In this document: positions 15,958-23,983 of the stretch, piece after piece
Layout: every line of letters starts with the position of its first letter
How positions within the stretch are numbered: position 1 is the stretch's first letter
NCBI GenBank assembly: GCA_021404945.1
Contig: QWHO01000046.1
Coordinates: 1-33,183, forward strand
Length of the DNA: 33,183 nt
Direction: 5' to 3'
Source of the DNA: a bacterium CPR1
GTDB taxonomy: Bacteria > Vulcanimicrobiota > Xenobia > Xenobiales > QWHO01
The notes under the pieces: model-generated
The model's input: only the letters and a program-made list of their open reading frames with translations
What the model was told of the DNA's origin: nothing
The model's database searches: none
Program-made: the position numbers and the translations under genes

Positions 15958-16230
15958 GCACCGGGAAGCGAAAGAACCGGCGCTCTGAGTGGCGTCAAAC
16001 TCGGCGGGCTGTCAGAAACCGTGACCTGGCAGGGGTAGCGTGCAAACCTCAGATACGTCACAGTGTCTCGGTTGCGAGAACACCGAGGTGGGCCTGGGAA
16101 CGAACGTGGGACCGCGAGGGTAAGCAGTGGATGAAACCACCCCCGCCGTAGTTGCACCAGGAATGGCCGGTGAGGATGGAGCCGGTCGCCAACCTGACGG
16201 TTGGCCGCCCTGTCGAGCGTGATCGACAGC
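15958..16230 (+). repeat. Structured RNA unit 3
   Basis: Hairpin A 15961-15980. Hairpin C 16009-16015/16026-16032 (CTGTCAG/CTGGCAG, one G-U pair). Hairpin D 16067-16071/16083-16087. Variable hairpin GTGG..CCAC. Hairpin E 16165-16170/16182-16187 (GGCCGG/CCGGTC) with loop TGAGGATGGAG. Two linker hairpins follow: CCAACC..GGTTGG and a 7-bp CTGTCGA..TCGACAG (about 16210-16229). Confidence 0.78.
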
Positions 16231-16410
16231 GCACCGGGAAGCGAGAGAACCGGCGGTCTGTCGGAGACCGATACCCGACAGGGGTAACGTGCAGACCAGA
16301 GCACGTCGCAGAGCGACGGCTGCGTTAAGAAGCCGACGCACCCGGCTGGAGGCACCCGTGAGAGGTCCTCATGAAGGGTTCGGGTAGGTGCTGCAGCAGA
16401 GATGCTCAGC
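16231..16410 (+). repeat. Structured RNA unit 4 (divergent, shortened)
   Basis: Hairpin A 16233-16252 leads directly into hairpin C 16258-16264/16275-16281 (CTGTCGG/CCGACAG), so the hairpin B segment of about 25 nt is missing. Hairpin D is re-made with different bases (CGGCT 16317-16321 with AGCCG 16331-16335). The second half does not align with hairpin E of the other units and may fold as a long arm between GGCACCCG and CGGGTAGGTGC. Confidence 0.68.
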
Positions 16411-16648
16411 CGCTCCGGCAAGCGTGAAAGCCGGAACACCGAGAGGTTCTACTCTCGGCGGGCTGCCAGAGACCGAAACCTGGCAGGGGTAGCGTGCCGA
16501 CCACAGCTACGCTGCGGTGTCTCGACCGCGACAACCTCGAGGCGGGCCTGGGACCGGTTGCGGAACCGCGAGGGTGAGCGTGATGGGAAGTCACCTCCGC
16601 GACTTGAGTCGAACCAGGAGAGTCCGGTGTGGTGGAGCCGGACCGCAG
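16411..16648 (+). repeat. Structured RNA unit 5
   Basis: Hairpin A 16414-16435 (TCCGG..CCGGA). Hairpin B is a perfect 7-bp CCGAGAG..CTCTCGG. Hairpin C 16463-16469/16480-16486. Hairpin D 16521-16525/16537-16541 (CTCGA/TCGAG). Hairpin E 16622-16627/16638-16643 (GTCCGG/CCGGAC) with loop TGTGGTGGAG. The transcription terminator begins immediately after it. Confidence 0.78.
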
Positions 16649-16677
16649 AGCCACCCTTGAGGTGGCTTTTGTGTTTT
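16649..16677 (+). terminator. Rho-independent terminator of the structured RNA
   Basis: Stem AGCCACC (16649-16655) with GGTGGCT (16661-16667), loop CTTGA, then TTTGTGTTTT. It is on the same strand as the promoter at 15387 and directly abuts the last hairpin E. Confidence 0.88.
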
Positions 16678-16800
16678 GCGCCAGGTATGCTGGAGGTCCA
16701 GCCGCAAACTGGCGGAGGTGCTACGCTCTCGGGGCCCCCCCGCCTCCGCCACCGCAAGAATGTTGCATGGTCGGCCGGACCTCCACAGAATCTTGGCGTC

Positions 16801-16844
16801 GCGCAGCCGGAAAACCGTGTCAGGGGCGTTTCCGGCTGCGCTCC
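16801..16844. repeat. Long near-perfect inverted repeat between the RNA and dinB
   Basis: GCGCAGCCGGAAA at 16801-16813 can pair with TTTCCGGCTGCGC near 16829-16841, giving a stem of about 13 bp with a loop around CGTGTCAGGGGC. No poly-T follows on either strand. The position just 3' of dinB (on -) suggests a processing or termination role. A similar GCGCAGCCGGAAA string recurs at 28553-28565. Confidence 0.5.
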
Positions 16845-16870
16845 GAGAAACACAAGTCGCAACCTTGAAT

Positions 16871-17947
16871 TCAGTCCTCTCGGGAAAAGAGCTCGAGTTG
16901 CACGGGAGCGTTGGGGTCGGTCAGCCCGGATACGCCGACCCCGACGAGCCGGACTGCGCGGTCTGGGAACTCGGTGCGACTTTCGAGCAAACGACTGGCC
17001 AGGGAGAAGATCTCTTCCGCCTCGCGGACCGGACGGCCCGGGGTATGGCTCCGGGTCACCGTGGCGAAGTCGTCGTAACGAAGCTTCAAGACCACCGTGC
17101 GAGCCTGTGCGCCCAAACGAGCGAGCCGTTCGGCCACCTCGGCCGATTGAGCGGCCAACTCCTGGAGCACCGGCTCGGGTGCATTCTGATCGAGGGCAAA
17201 GGTCCTCTCTGCGGAGATCGACCTGGCGTCCCGGTCAGGCTCCACCGGCCGCTCGTCCCGGCCGTGAGCCAGCATCCAGAACTCGTAGCCAGCCCGACCG
17301 AACCGCGCCCGGAGCCACTCGGGCTGGCAGGCGGCGACCTGGCCGATGCAAGTCAGGCCCAACTGGTGAAATCGCGCTGCCGTAACCGGGCCGACCCCCC
17401 AGAGACGCTCGACCGGGAGTGGCTCGAGAAAGTCTTCCACCTGCTCGGGCGGCACGATCACGAGCCCGTTCGGTTTGCGCAGATCGGAGGCCACTTTGGC
17501 CACGAACTTACAGGGAGCTCCGCCGGCCGACGAGCTCAAGCTCACGGCCCGAGCCAGCTCGGCCTTGATGGCTCGAGCCACCACTGCCAGACGCTCGCCC
17601 TTTCGCTGGCAATACTCGGTCAAGTCAAGGTAGCACTCATCCAGGGCCAGCGGCTCGACCAGGGGAGTGTAGCTCAGGAAGATCGAGCGAATCTTCTGAG
17701 AGACCTGCGCGTAGTGCTCGTGTCGAGGGCGTATCCGGATCACTTCCGGGCAGAGTCGCAGGGCGGTGCGCGTGGGCATGGCCGAACGCACTCCGAATCG
17801 TCGCGCTTCGTAGGAGGCAGCGGCCACCACTCCACGACCCTGCTCGCTTCCGGCCACGATGACCGGCTTTCCCCTGAGCTCGGGGGCGTCCCGCTGCTCG
17901 ACGGACGCGTAAAAGGCATCCATGTCGACGTGCAGGATTCTCCTCAG
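16871..17947 (-). CDS. dinB: DNA polymerase IV (Y-family translesion polymerase)
   Basis: About 358 residues from a CTG start at 17947. The first ATG (17923) would drop the metal-binding Asp of the N-terminal motif. Reading upstream in frame gives (start)RRILHVDMDAFYASVEQRD, exactly the family N-terminus. No ATG, GTG or TTG is available before the upstream stop, and CTG overlaps that stop (CTGA) with GGAGG about 10 nt before it. Other motifs: GVVAAASYEARRFGVRSAMP, PLALDECYLDLTE (catalytic Asp-Glu), KVASDLRKPNGLVIV and VERLWGVGP (helix-hairpin-helix). The C-terminal QLELF is a beta-clamp binding motif. It copies damaged DNA with low fidelity. It is co-translated with the GNAT protein upstream. 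Confidence 0.93.
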   Translation of the reverse strand: MRRILHVDMDAFYASVEQRDAPELRGKPVIVAGSEQGRGVVAAASYEARRFGVRSAMPTRTALRLCPEVIRIRPRHEHYAQVSQKIRSIFLSYTPLVEPLALDECYLDLTEYCQRKGERLAVVARAIKAELARAVSLSSSAGGAPCKFVAKVASDLRKPNGLVIVPPEQVEDFLEPLPVERLWGVGPVTAARFHQLGLTCIGQVAACQPEWLRARFGRAGYEFWMLAHGRDERPVEPDRDARSISAERTFALDQNAPEPVLQELAAQSAEVAERLARLGAQARTVVLKLRYDDFATVTRSHTPGRPVREAEEIFSLASRLLESRTEFPDRAVRLVGVGVSGLTDPNAPVQLELFSRED

Positions 17948-18837
17948 CCGGCCTTCGCCTCCATCGGTGTCAGCGGGCGTACCATGCCTCGGATGGCATA
18001 CTTCAGCTCAAAGCCCATCTCCAGGTAGACCTTGATGTAGCCAGGCTCGGTCGTATTCCAGATCTGGCGGACCAGGGTGACTCCCGGAGTGCCCCAGGCG
18101 GTCTTGAGAGCGGCCGCCAACAGGGCTTTACCGACTCCTCGGCGACGATACTCGGGCAATACCCCATAGGCCTCCAGGGTGGCCACCTCGTCCAGAAACT
18201 CAAGCTCGAGATGGCCTACCAGTTGCTCACCAGCTCGAGCCACAAAGATTCGATAGTTGGGCGAGCGAGCGAGCAAGGCGACGTAATTGACGCTGCGCCG
18301 GGTAAACAGGCTGGCATGCAGGTCTTCGTAGGCCGACAGGTCGAGCTCGGGTCCGGCCAATTCGATCGTGATCCCCTCGGGTGGGGCGGCTTCGGGGTGC
18401 AAAGGCCGCTGGCAGACGACGATCACGTCGGTCTTCTCCAACTCGAAGCCCAGGCTGGCCACGAATTTCTCCCCGGCTTCGTTCTCGTCCCCCAGAACGA
18501 CCGCAACCCGGCGGATCCCCCGGGCGCTCATGACGGCGGAAAGCTCCTCAAACAAGCGTTTTCCCCAGCCCTGACGACGATAGGCTGCTTCCACCACGGG
18601 TCCATCGAGCAGGGCACGGCCTGCGGGCATGGGATCGTAACCGCAAAAGCCCAGAACACGGCCTTCCGGCCCCTCCAGGATCAGAAAGTTCTCGTGCGGG
18701 TTGTTAGACCGATTTGCCAGCTCGCTCCGCAAGCGCTCCGGCGTCATCCAGGCCGTACGAGTGGGGTTGACATGGACCTGGTTGAGCAGAGTGCTCACCG
18801 GCTCGAAATCGGCTTCACGAAAGAATCTGATAAACAT
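17944..18837 (-). CDS. Tandem-GNAT acetyltransferase
   Basis: 297 residues with two GNAT domains. The first has acetyl-CoA-binding motif A at AAYRRQGWGKRLFEEL (about 85-100) and the second at PEYRRRGVGKALLAAAL (about 229-245); R/Q-x-x-G-x-G/A is intact in both. GFCGYDPMPAGRALLDGPVV and GHLELEFLDEVATLEAYGV are the preceding beta4 strands. Double-GNAT proteins of this kind include mycothiol synthase (MshD) and uncharacterised N-acetyltransferases; the substrate is not predictable here. There is no signal peptide. The stop overlaps the CTG start of dinB, so the two share a transcript. Confidence 0.85.
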   Translation of the reverse strand: MFIRFFREADFEPVSTLLNQVHVNPTRTAWMTPERLRSELANRSNNPHENFLILEGPEGRVLGFCGYDPMPAGRALLDGPVVEAAYRRQGWGKRLFEELSAVMSARGIRRVAVVLGDENEAGEKFVASLGFELEKTDVIVVCQRPLHPEAAPPEGITIELAGPELDLSAYEDLHASLFTRRSVNYVALLARSPNYRIFVARAGEQLVGHLELEFLDEVATLEAYGVLPEYRRRGVGKALLAAALKTAWGTPGVTLVRQIWNTTEPGYIKVYLEMGFELKYAIRGMVRPLTPMEAKAG

Positions 18838-18913
18838 CGCTCACGTCCGGCCCAGGATTTCTGGCCTGAAGCCTGCTTCAAGTAGGTTCCCAGCAAGCCG
18901 CAAAGCACCTTCC

Positions 18914-18951
18914 TGCCGAGAAAACAAAAACTCCCCGGCGAACCGGGGAGC
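18914..18951 (-). terminator. Rho-independent terminator
   Basis: On the - strand CTCCCCGG-TTCG-CCGGGGAG (18931-18950) is followed by TTTTTGTTTTC. It has a perfect 8-bp GC stem and a UUCG tetraloop. It ends the small secreted-protein transcript and insulates the GNAT-dinB unit. Confidence 0.92.
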
Positions 18952-18978
18952 CTTAACCGTTTGTCAGAGGGAACCGTC

Positions 18979-19407
18979 TTACTTGGTCTGGCCAGCCAGC
19001 CAACGATAGAACGGAACCACAGTGACCCAACGCACACGATGGCGAGCGTCGGAGCGAATCTTGAGGTGCGAACCTTCGCGGATACCCTCATAGCTGGGGG
19101 TGTAGTACGTCTGTCCGGGGTAGGTGTAGAACATCATTTTGTCCCCACTGCCGTCCGCCTTTATCTGGATAAAGTACGGGTCGACGTAGGTTACCTGACC
19201 CTCGAAGTCCTTCTGCCAGACGACTCCCCGATCAGGGGTGCCGAACTCGCTGTAATAAGGACCGATGTACTGATAATACCACGATCCAGGCGCCATCTCT
19301 TGGTTGGGCGGAATATCGTTGGTGTGTTCAGCGTTTGCCACCCCCGCTCCGCTCACCATCATAGCCGCCGCCAGAACCGCAGTGCAAACCAGGTTGCGAA
19401 TCTTCAC
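18979..19407 (-). CDS. Small secreted protein of unknown function
   Basis: 142 residues from a GTG at 19407, chosen because a full anti-16S match (AAGGAGGTGA) lies 6 nt upstream. The open frame continues to 19485 but that part reads as noise. The signal peptide is VKIRNLVCTAVLAAAMMVSGAGVANA, cut before EHTND. The mature domain is rich in Tyr and aromatic residues (SWYYQYIGPYYSEFG, YVDPYFIQIKADG, MMFYTYPGQTYYTP, LKIRSDARHRVRWVTVVPF). It looks like a small beta-barrel (OB- or SH3-like). No family recognised. The strong Shine-Dalgarno and terminator suggest a well-expressed single gene. Confidence 0.72.
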   Translation of the reverse strand: MKIRNLVCTAVLAAAMMVSGAGVANAEHTNDIPPNQEMAPGSWYYQYIGPYYSEFGTPDRGVVWQKDFEGQVTYVDPYFIQIKADGSGDKMMFYTYPGQTYYTPSYEGIREGSHLKIRSDARHRVRWVTVVPFYRWLAGQTK

Positions 19408-19727
19408 TCGATTCACCTCCTTCCTTGAATCAAATGCGCCACCTGAGAACTTACAGGTAGTCACTTGGCCACGGTATTCGCGCACTCACCCCCAGTTCCT
19501 CCCAACCTGGCTTGATTTCCCTTCACCTCAAAAAAACCCGCCGTTGTATGGATTACGCAGGAGCCGAAGAGGGGGAGCGGGGCCTGACCGGCGGCCCTTG
19601 TCTCGGGGGCGGCCTTGAATGAATTTCTATTTTCGAGCCCGGTGAGTCTGTCGCTGCCCGTGGGAACGGGGGTCCTTCTGCCTGCAGCGGGCAGGACGCC
19701 CTTCTCGACAGTCGAAAAACCAACTCC
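19408..19727. other. Divergent intergenic region, 320 bp
   Basis: It separates the small secreted protein gene (-) from the PqqD/MEMO1 gene (+). The left end holds the strong Shine-Dalgarno of the former. A GC hairpin CTGCC-TGCAG-CGGGCAG lies near 19678-19694. Short AT-rich patches (TTGAATGAATTTC about 19613; CAAAAAAACCC about 19529) may hold promoters, but no convincing -35/-10 pair is visible. No gene or RNA recognised. Confidence 0.4.
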
Positions 19728-20912
<1,185 letters not shown>

Positions 20913-21084
20913 AGTCGAACAAATTTTTACTTTTTGCCCGCTGCCGACAGGATTCTTTCGCGTCGCACCGTAATTTCCAGCCCGTCCAGGGGCGGGCCCC
21001 CCACCCGATCACGGTTGTGCGCGTCTTTCCCCTCACGTTTGCAACAAGTCCGGTCGAGCATTCCGGACGAGTGGAGGTTGAACC

Positions 21085-22020
21085 ATGCTGAAAATCGGTA
21101 TCTTGCGCGGACGGGAGAATTCCTTCCCCGAGGCGCTGATCGCCACGATCAACTCGATGAACGAAGGGGTTGAGGCCGAGTGGATCGGTCTGGGCGGCAC
21201 CGCCATGGGCGAGCCCTGCCCTTATCGCGTCATCCTTGATCGCATTTCCCACGAGGTCCCCTACTACCAGGTGTATCTCAAGCAAGCCTCGCTCCAGGGC
21301 ACCTACGTCATCAATAATCCGTTCTGGGTGCATGTGGATGACAAGTTCCTGGGCTACAGTCTGGCGGAGAAGATGGGCATCCCGGTGCCCCGCACCTCGG
21401 TGCTGCCCAACAAGGAGTATATCGACGACATCAATGCCCAGTCGCTGCGCAACCTGTGGCCCATCGATTGGGAGTTTCGGCTCCAACAGGTCGGCCTGCC
21501 CTGTATCATGAAGCCTGCTTTCGGTGGCGGCTGGAAGAATGTGCACAAGATTACCTCCATCGAAGAGGCCATCAAGCACTACGAGGAGTCCGGTCAGCTC
21601 ACCATGATGCTGCAGGAGTTCATCGAGTGGGATGACTACATTCGCTGCCTGTGCATCGGCGCCAAGCACGCCCGGTCCATCCGCTACATCCCCCGTCCCC
21701 ACGGGATGGGCGAGTACGTGCAGGACCTGTCGGTGCTCAATCCCAAGCACGCCAAGCTGGCCGAAGAGTATTCCATTCGCTTCAACAAGGTCATCGGCTA
21801 CGACATGAACGCCATGGAGTTCGCCATCAAGGGCGACAAGCTCTACGCCATCGATATCACCAACTATGTTTGCGACATGGACTATAAGTCGCTTCGTGAC
21901 GCCCACTTCGGCTGGGCCGTGCACACCATGTCCAAGTTTCTTATCGACAAGGCCAAGTCCAAGCAGCACAACAAACCCTGCGCCAACTGGGAGGCGCTGA
22001 TGGCCAAAGCCTCGCGCTGA
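21085..22020 (+). CDS. ATP-grasp ligase of the RimK/glutathione-synthetase type
   Basis: 311 residues. Start ATG with TGGAGGT 7 nt upstream. The N-terminal alpha/beta domain (LKIGILRGRENSFPEALIATIN) and central linker are followed by the ATP-grasp core. GLPCIMKPAFGGGWKNVHKI is the nucleotide-binding Lys and glycine loop, and MMLQEFIEWDDYIRCLCIG the adenine-contact strand. AMEFAIKGDKLYAIDITNYVCDMD gives the Mg-binding acidic residues. These enzymes activate a carboxylate as acyl-phosphate and join it to an amine; the substrate is unknown. It is single-standing, with a 170-bp leader and its own terminator. It is not closely similar to the circularly permuted ATP-grasp at 24841-27291, so the window encodes two independent ligases. 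Confidence 0.85.
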   Translation: MLKIGILRGRENSFPEALIATINSMNEGVEAEWIGLGGTAMGEPCPYRVILDRISHEVPYYQVYLKQASLQGTYVINNPFWVHVDDKFLGYSLAEKMGIPVPRTSVLPNKEYIDDINAQSLRNLWPIDWEFRLQQVGLPCIMKPAFGGGWKNVHKITSIEEAIKHYEESGQLTMMLQEFIEWDDYIRCLCIGAKHARSIRYIPRPHGMGEYVQDLSVLNPKHAKLAEEYSIRFNKVIGYDMNAMEFAIKGDKLYAIDITNYVCDMDYKSLRDAHFGWAVHTMSKFLIDKAKSKQHNKPCANWEALMAKASR

Positions 22021-22027
22021 GCCGAGC

Positions 22028-22077
22028 CTGTCGGATCAAAAAGGCCCCGTCTGAGCGGGGCCTTTTTTATCCGACAG
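22028..22077. terminator. Bidirectional terminator with nested outer stem
   Basis: The core AAAAAGGCCCC..GGGGCCTTTTTT (22038-22068) has A- and T-runs on both sides, so it works in both directions. An outer CTGTCGGAT (22028-22036) pairs with ATCCGACAG (22069-22077). The stop codon of the convergent small ORF lies within it. Confidence 0.9.
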
Positions 22078-22321
22078 CCGAGGCCCAATCGAGCCAATCT
22101 TCGGCACTGGCATTCTCGTCGAGGTAGAAGTGGGCTTTGAGGTGGAAGTCCGGGGCCCCTCGCCGCTTGAACCGGGGGGGCTGGAGGTAACCGTTGTTGC
22201 CGCTTTGAACGGGAGGTTCGGGATAGCCGCAGAACTGTCCTAGATTGTCCTTGAGTCGACTCACGAAGGGCCCGAGACTGTATTCGCCAGAGGCGGCGTT
22301 GCTGTTTTCGTGCTCGTTCAT
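22067..22321 (-). CDS. Small acidic unknown protein
   Basis: 84 residues from the ATG at 22321 (MNEHENSNAASGEYSLG), with AGAGGA 8 nt before it. The frame above this point (to 22438) reads as Pro/Gln noise overlapping the divergent gene, so it is left out. The sequence contains FVSRLKDNLGQFCGYPEPPV, RFKRRGAPDFHLKAHFYLDENAS and the ending AEDWLDWASAVG. There is no signal or membrane segment and no family recognised. Its TAA stop lies inside the T-run of the shared terminator, a compact convergent layout. Third-position GC is consistent with coding. Confidence 0.6.
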   Translation of the reverse strand: MNEHENSNAASGEYSLGPFVSRLKDNLGQFCGYPEPPVQSGNNGYLQPPRFKRRGAPDFHLKAHFYLDENASAEDWLDWASAVG

Positions 22322-22389
22322 CGGCCTGGTCCTCTCTGGCCCTGGAGGGCTGCCCTCAGATTGCCTGAAACGGCTTAAGGGAAGCTGAA

Positions 22390-23571
22390 ATGGTTCGTGG
22401 TCACCTTGCTGGTCTGGGTGGTTCTGCATCCGTGACATGGCTGCTGGGCGGCCTCGGCCTGTCAGCCTTCTTCTGGCTCTGTGGCGACGCCGGTCTGCAC
22501 CTCTGGCCGCTCAGGCCCGTCACCAACCTGGCCGAGCTGGCCCTCACTCCCTTTTCCATCGTGGCCCAGATGATGTTCCCGGTCCACGACCACCATCCCA
22601 GCCCGGGCTACTACCTGGCCCGCAGCCTTTTGGGTGGCTTCGGCTCCGTCACCGCGCTGGGGCTGGTGCGCGAAGTGGCCCGTCTGCTGAGGGCTTTGCG
22701 CGGGCAGCCATTCGATGGCAAGCGCCGCAAGATGCTGGCAGGCCTGCTGCTGACTCCCATCCTGGGCCCCGCCCTGTACAGCGTTCTGGTCGAGCCCGCC
22801 TGGCTCAAGCTGCGCCGCTATGAGGTGGAGCTCGCCGGACTTCCGCCTGAGCTCGATGGCCTCAAGCTCGCTCATTTCTCCGACAGTCACTTCGGCCCCC
22901 TGGTGGGACTCATGCACATCCGCAGGGCCATCGCGATGCTCAACGCCGAGCAACCCGACCTGGTGCTCTTGACGGGCGACTACGTGCACCAGACTCCGTC
23001 CGCGATTCGAGACGGCATCGCTGTGCTGACCGAGCTGAAATCCCGCCTGGGAAGCCTGGCGGTGCTCGGTAATCACGACCACTGGGAGGGCGCCGAGGCC
23101 TGCCGGGCCGAGTTCGCCCGCCACGGTCTGCCTTTGATCGATAACCGGCGCGTCTTTGTAAGCGCGCAGGGACTGAACGATCAGCCCGTCGGGCCCTGCC
23201 TGGCGATTTGCGGAGTGGGCGACCTGTGGGAGGATAGCGTGGACCCCGAGAAAGCCCTGCAGGATGTTCCTGCAGACTGCCCGCGCCTGCTCTTGAGCCA
23301 TAATCCCGACGTGGCCGAGCTCTTACCCGGACGCTTCCCCGGGTTGCGGTTCGATCTTCAGCTCAGTGGCCACACTCACGGAGGCCAGGTCAGTTTTCCG
23401 GGGCTTGGCACCCCCATGGTGCCCAGCGCTTATGGTCCGCGCTACGCGGGTGGACGGGTGCAGGGCCCGGCCTGGCCGGTCGTGGTCTCGCGCGGCGTGG
23501 GGCTGACGGTGTTGCCGGTGCGGTTCCGGGTGCCCCCCGAGGTGGGGCTGATCACCCTGCGCCGGGGATAG
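22390..23571 (+). CDS. Membrane-anchored metallophosphoesterase (YaeI/YkuE type)
   Basis: 393 residues. The N-terminal half has several hydrophobic segments (VTWLLGGLGLSAFFWLCG, YLARSLLGGFGSVTALGLV, MLAGLLLTPILGPALYSVL). The C-terminal calcineurin-like domain starts at GLKLAHFSDSHFG. Dinuclear metal motifs are complete: DSH, LLTGDYVH, AVLGNHDHWEG, LLLSHNPD and LSGHTHGGQ. Close relatives are UDP-2,3-diacylglucosamine-hydrolase-like or phosphodiesterase enzymes at the inner membrane; the substrate is undetermined. The last 20 bp overlap the end of the convergent DUF6941-like gene. Confidence 0.9.
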   Translation: MVRGHLAGLGGSASVTWLLGGLGLSAFFWLCGDAGLHLWPLRPVTNLAELALTPFSIVAQMMFPVHDHHPSPGYYLARSLLGGFGSVTALGLVREVARLLRALRGQPFDGKRRKMLAGLLLTPILGPALYSVLVEPAWLKLRRYEVELAGLPPELDGLKLAHFSDSHFGPLVGLMHIRRAIAMLNAEQPDLVLLTGDYVHQTPSAIRDGIAVLTELKSRLGSLAVLGNHDHWEGAEACRAEFARHGLPLIDNRRVFVSAQGLNDQPVGPCLAICGVGDLWEDSVDPEKALQDVPADCPRLLLSHNPDVAELLPGRFPGLRFDLQLSGHTHGGQVSFPGLGTPMVPSAYGPRYAGGRVQGPAWPVVVSRGVGLTVLPVRFRVPPEVGLITLRRG

Positions 23572-23950
23572 GCAAGACGTTCAGAGGAATGCGCACCAGC
23601 TCGGTCCTATCCACGGCGATATGGAACGAGTAACGTCCGAAGCGTGGGAACTCGACGTTGTAGAAGCCCATAACCAGGCGAGCGTTGGTCTCGGTGCCTC
23701 CTACCGGACGAGCCAGCTCGAATTGACCGTTTTGCTCGAGTAGCGACCGGCCATCAGCGTCGATCAGGCAGACCGTAAAGCTACGGGCTCCAGCCTCCAC
23801 CACGCTGGCACGCATCTGCACCACCACGAAGAACTGGGGGTGCCGGGCCGGGACCTGGGGAGCATAGATGCTGTCCACCCCGATACCGAGGGCGTTCACC
23901 TTCCCGGTGGCGTCAGCGTAGTCGCAGAGGAAAGCAAAATCAAGCGTCAT
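23552..23950 (-). CDS. DUF6941-like small protein
   Basis: 132 residues. It begins MTLDFAFLCDYADATGKVNALGIG, a pattern of (K/T)LxxALLxDYA...GKLxxxGxG that I associate with the DUF6941 family. A beta-rich body follows (FFVVVQMRASVVEAGARSFTVCLIDADG), then RYSFHIAVDRTELVRIPLNVLP, resembling an immunoglobulin-like sandwich. There is no signal peptide. Function is not known for the family. It lies 33 nt upstream of nothing obvious on - and overlaps the metallophosphoesterase end by 20 bp. Confidence 0.7.
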   Translation of the reverse strand: MTLDFAFLCDYADATGKVNALGIGVDSIYAPQVPARHPQFFVVVQMRASVVEAGARSFTVCLIDADGRSLLEQNGQFELARPVGGTETNARLVMGFYNVEFPRFGRYSFHIAVDRTELVRIPLNVLPIPGAG

Positions 23951-23983
23951 GCTACGCCCTTCGGACGAGTGAGGGCAACCCCT

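Larger units (their letters stand above)
15421..16677 (+). ncRNA. Large tandem-unit structured noncoding RNA (unrecognised class)
   Basis: About 1.26 kb between a sigma70 promoter and an intrinsic terminator on +. It consists of five diverged units, each a run of hairpins in the same order. A: CCGG..AGCGARAG..CCGG. B: variable stem followed by CGGCGGGCTG. C: 7-bp CTGYCRG stem with a 10-nt loop containing ACCG. Then a constant GGGGTARCGTGC. D: CTCGG/CCGAG stem. Then GGGCCTGGGA..CCGCGAG. A variable hairpin. E: stem capped by TGWGGWTGGAG. Stems change by compensatory substitution between units while loops stay fixed, which indicates a selected RNA structure. Unit spacing (257, 258, 249, 205 nt at hairpin C) is not always a multiple of 3, so no single protein frame follows the repeat. 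No match to RNase P, tmRNA, 6S, SRP, OLE, group I/II introns or riboswitches that I can recall. Function unknown. Confidence 0.85.

Noticed and set aside
15264-16439. 391-codon open frame on - across the RNA units, with repeated RYPC(Q/R)V(T/S)V motifs
   Set aside because: It is in frame with only three of the five units (steps of 257 and 205 nt break the frame). It runs antisense to a promoter-terminator pair, and the copies differ by stem-compensating changes, not synonymous ones.
15850-16580. GGGACCGCGAG strings resembling the T-box GGNACCGCG element
   Set aside because: They recur inside the tandem units, no amino-acid gene follows on +, and the specifier and antiterminator layout is missing.
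16600-16620. tRNA T-arm-like GGTTCGACTC on -
   Set aside because: No acceptor, D or anticodon arms can be built around it; it is the complement of a conserved TCGAACCAGG segment of the units.
15421-16677. CRISPR array
   Set aside because: Units are about 180-275 nt, diverged along their whole length and without short identical repeats or unique spacers.
16402-18028. Long + strand open frames (327 and 450 codons) over the RNA end and dinB
   Set aside because: Both are antisense shadows of dinB, which has complete polymerase motifs; composition is Arg/Pro/Gly-rich with no domain.
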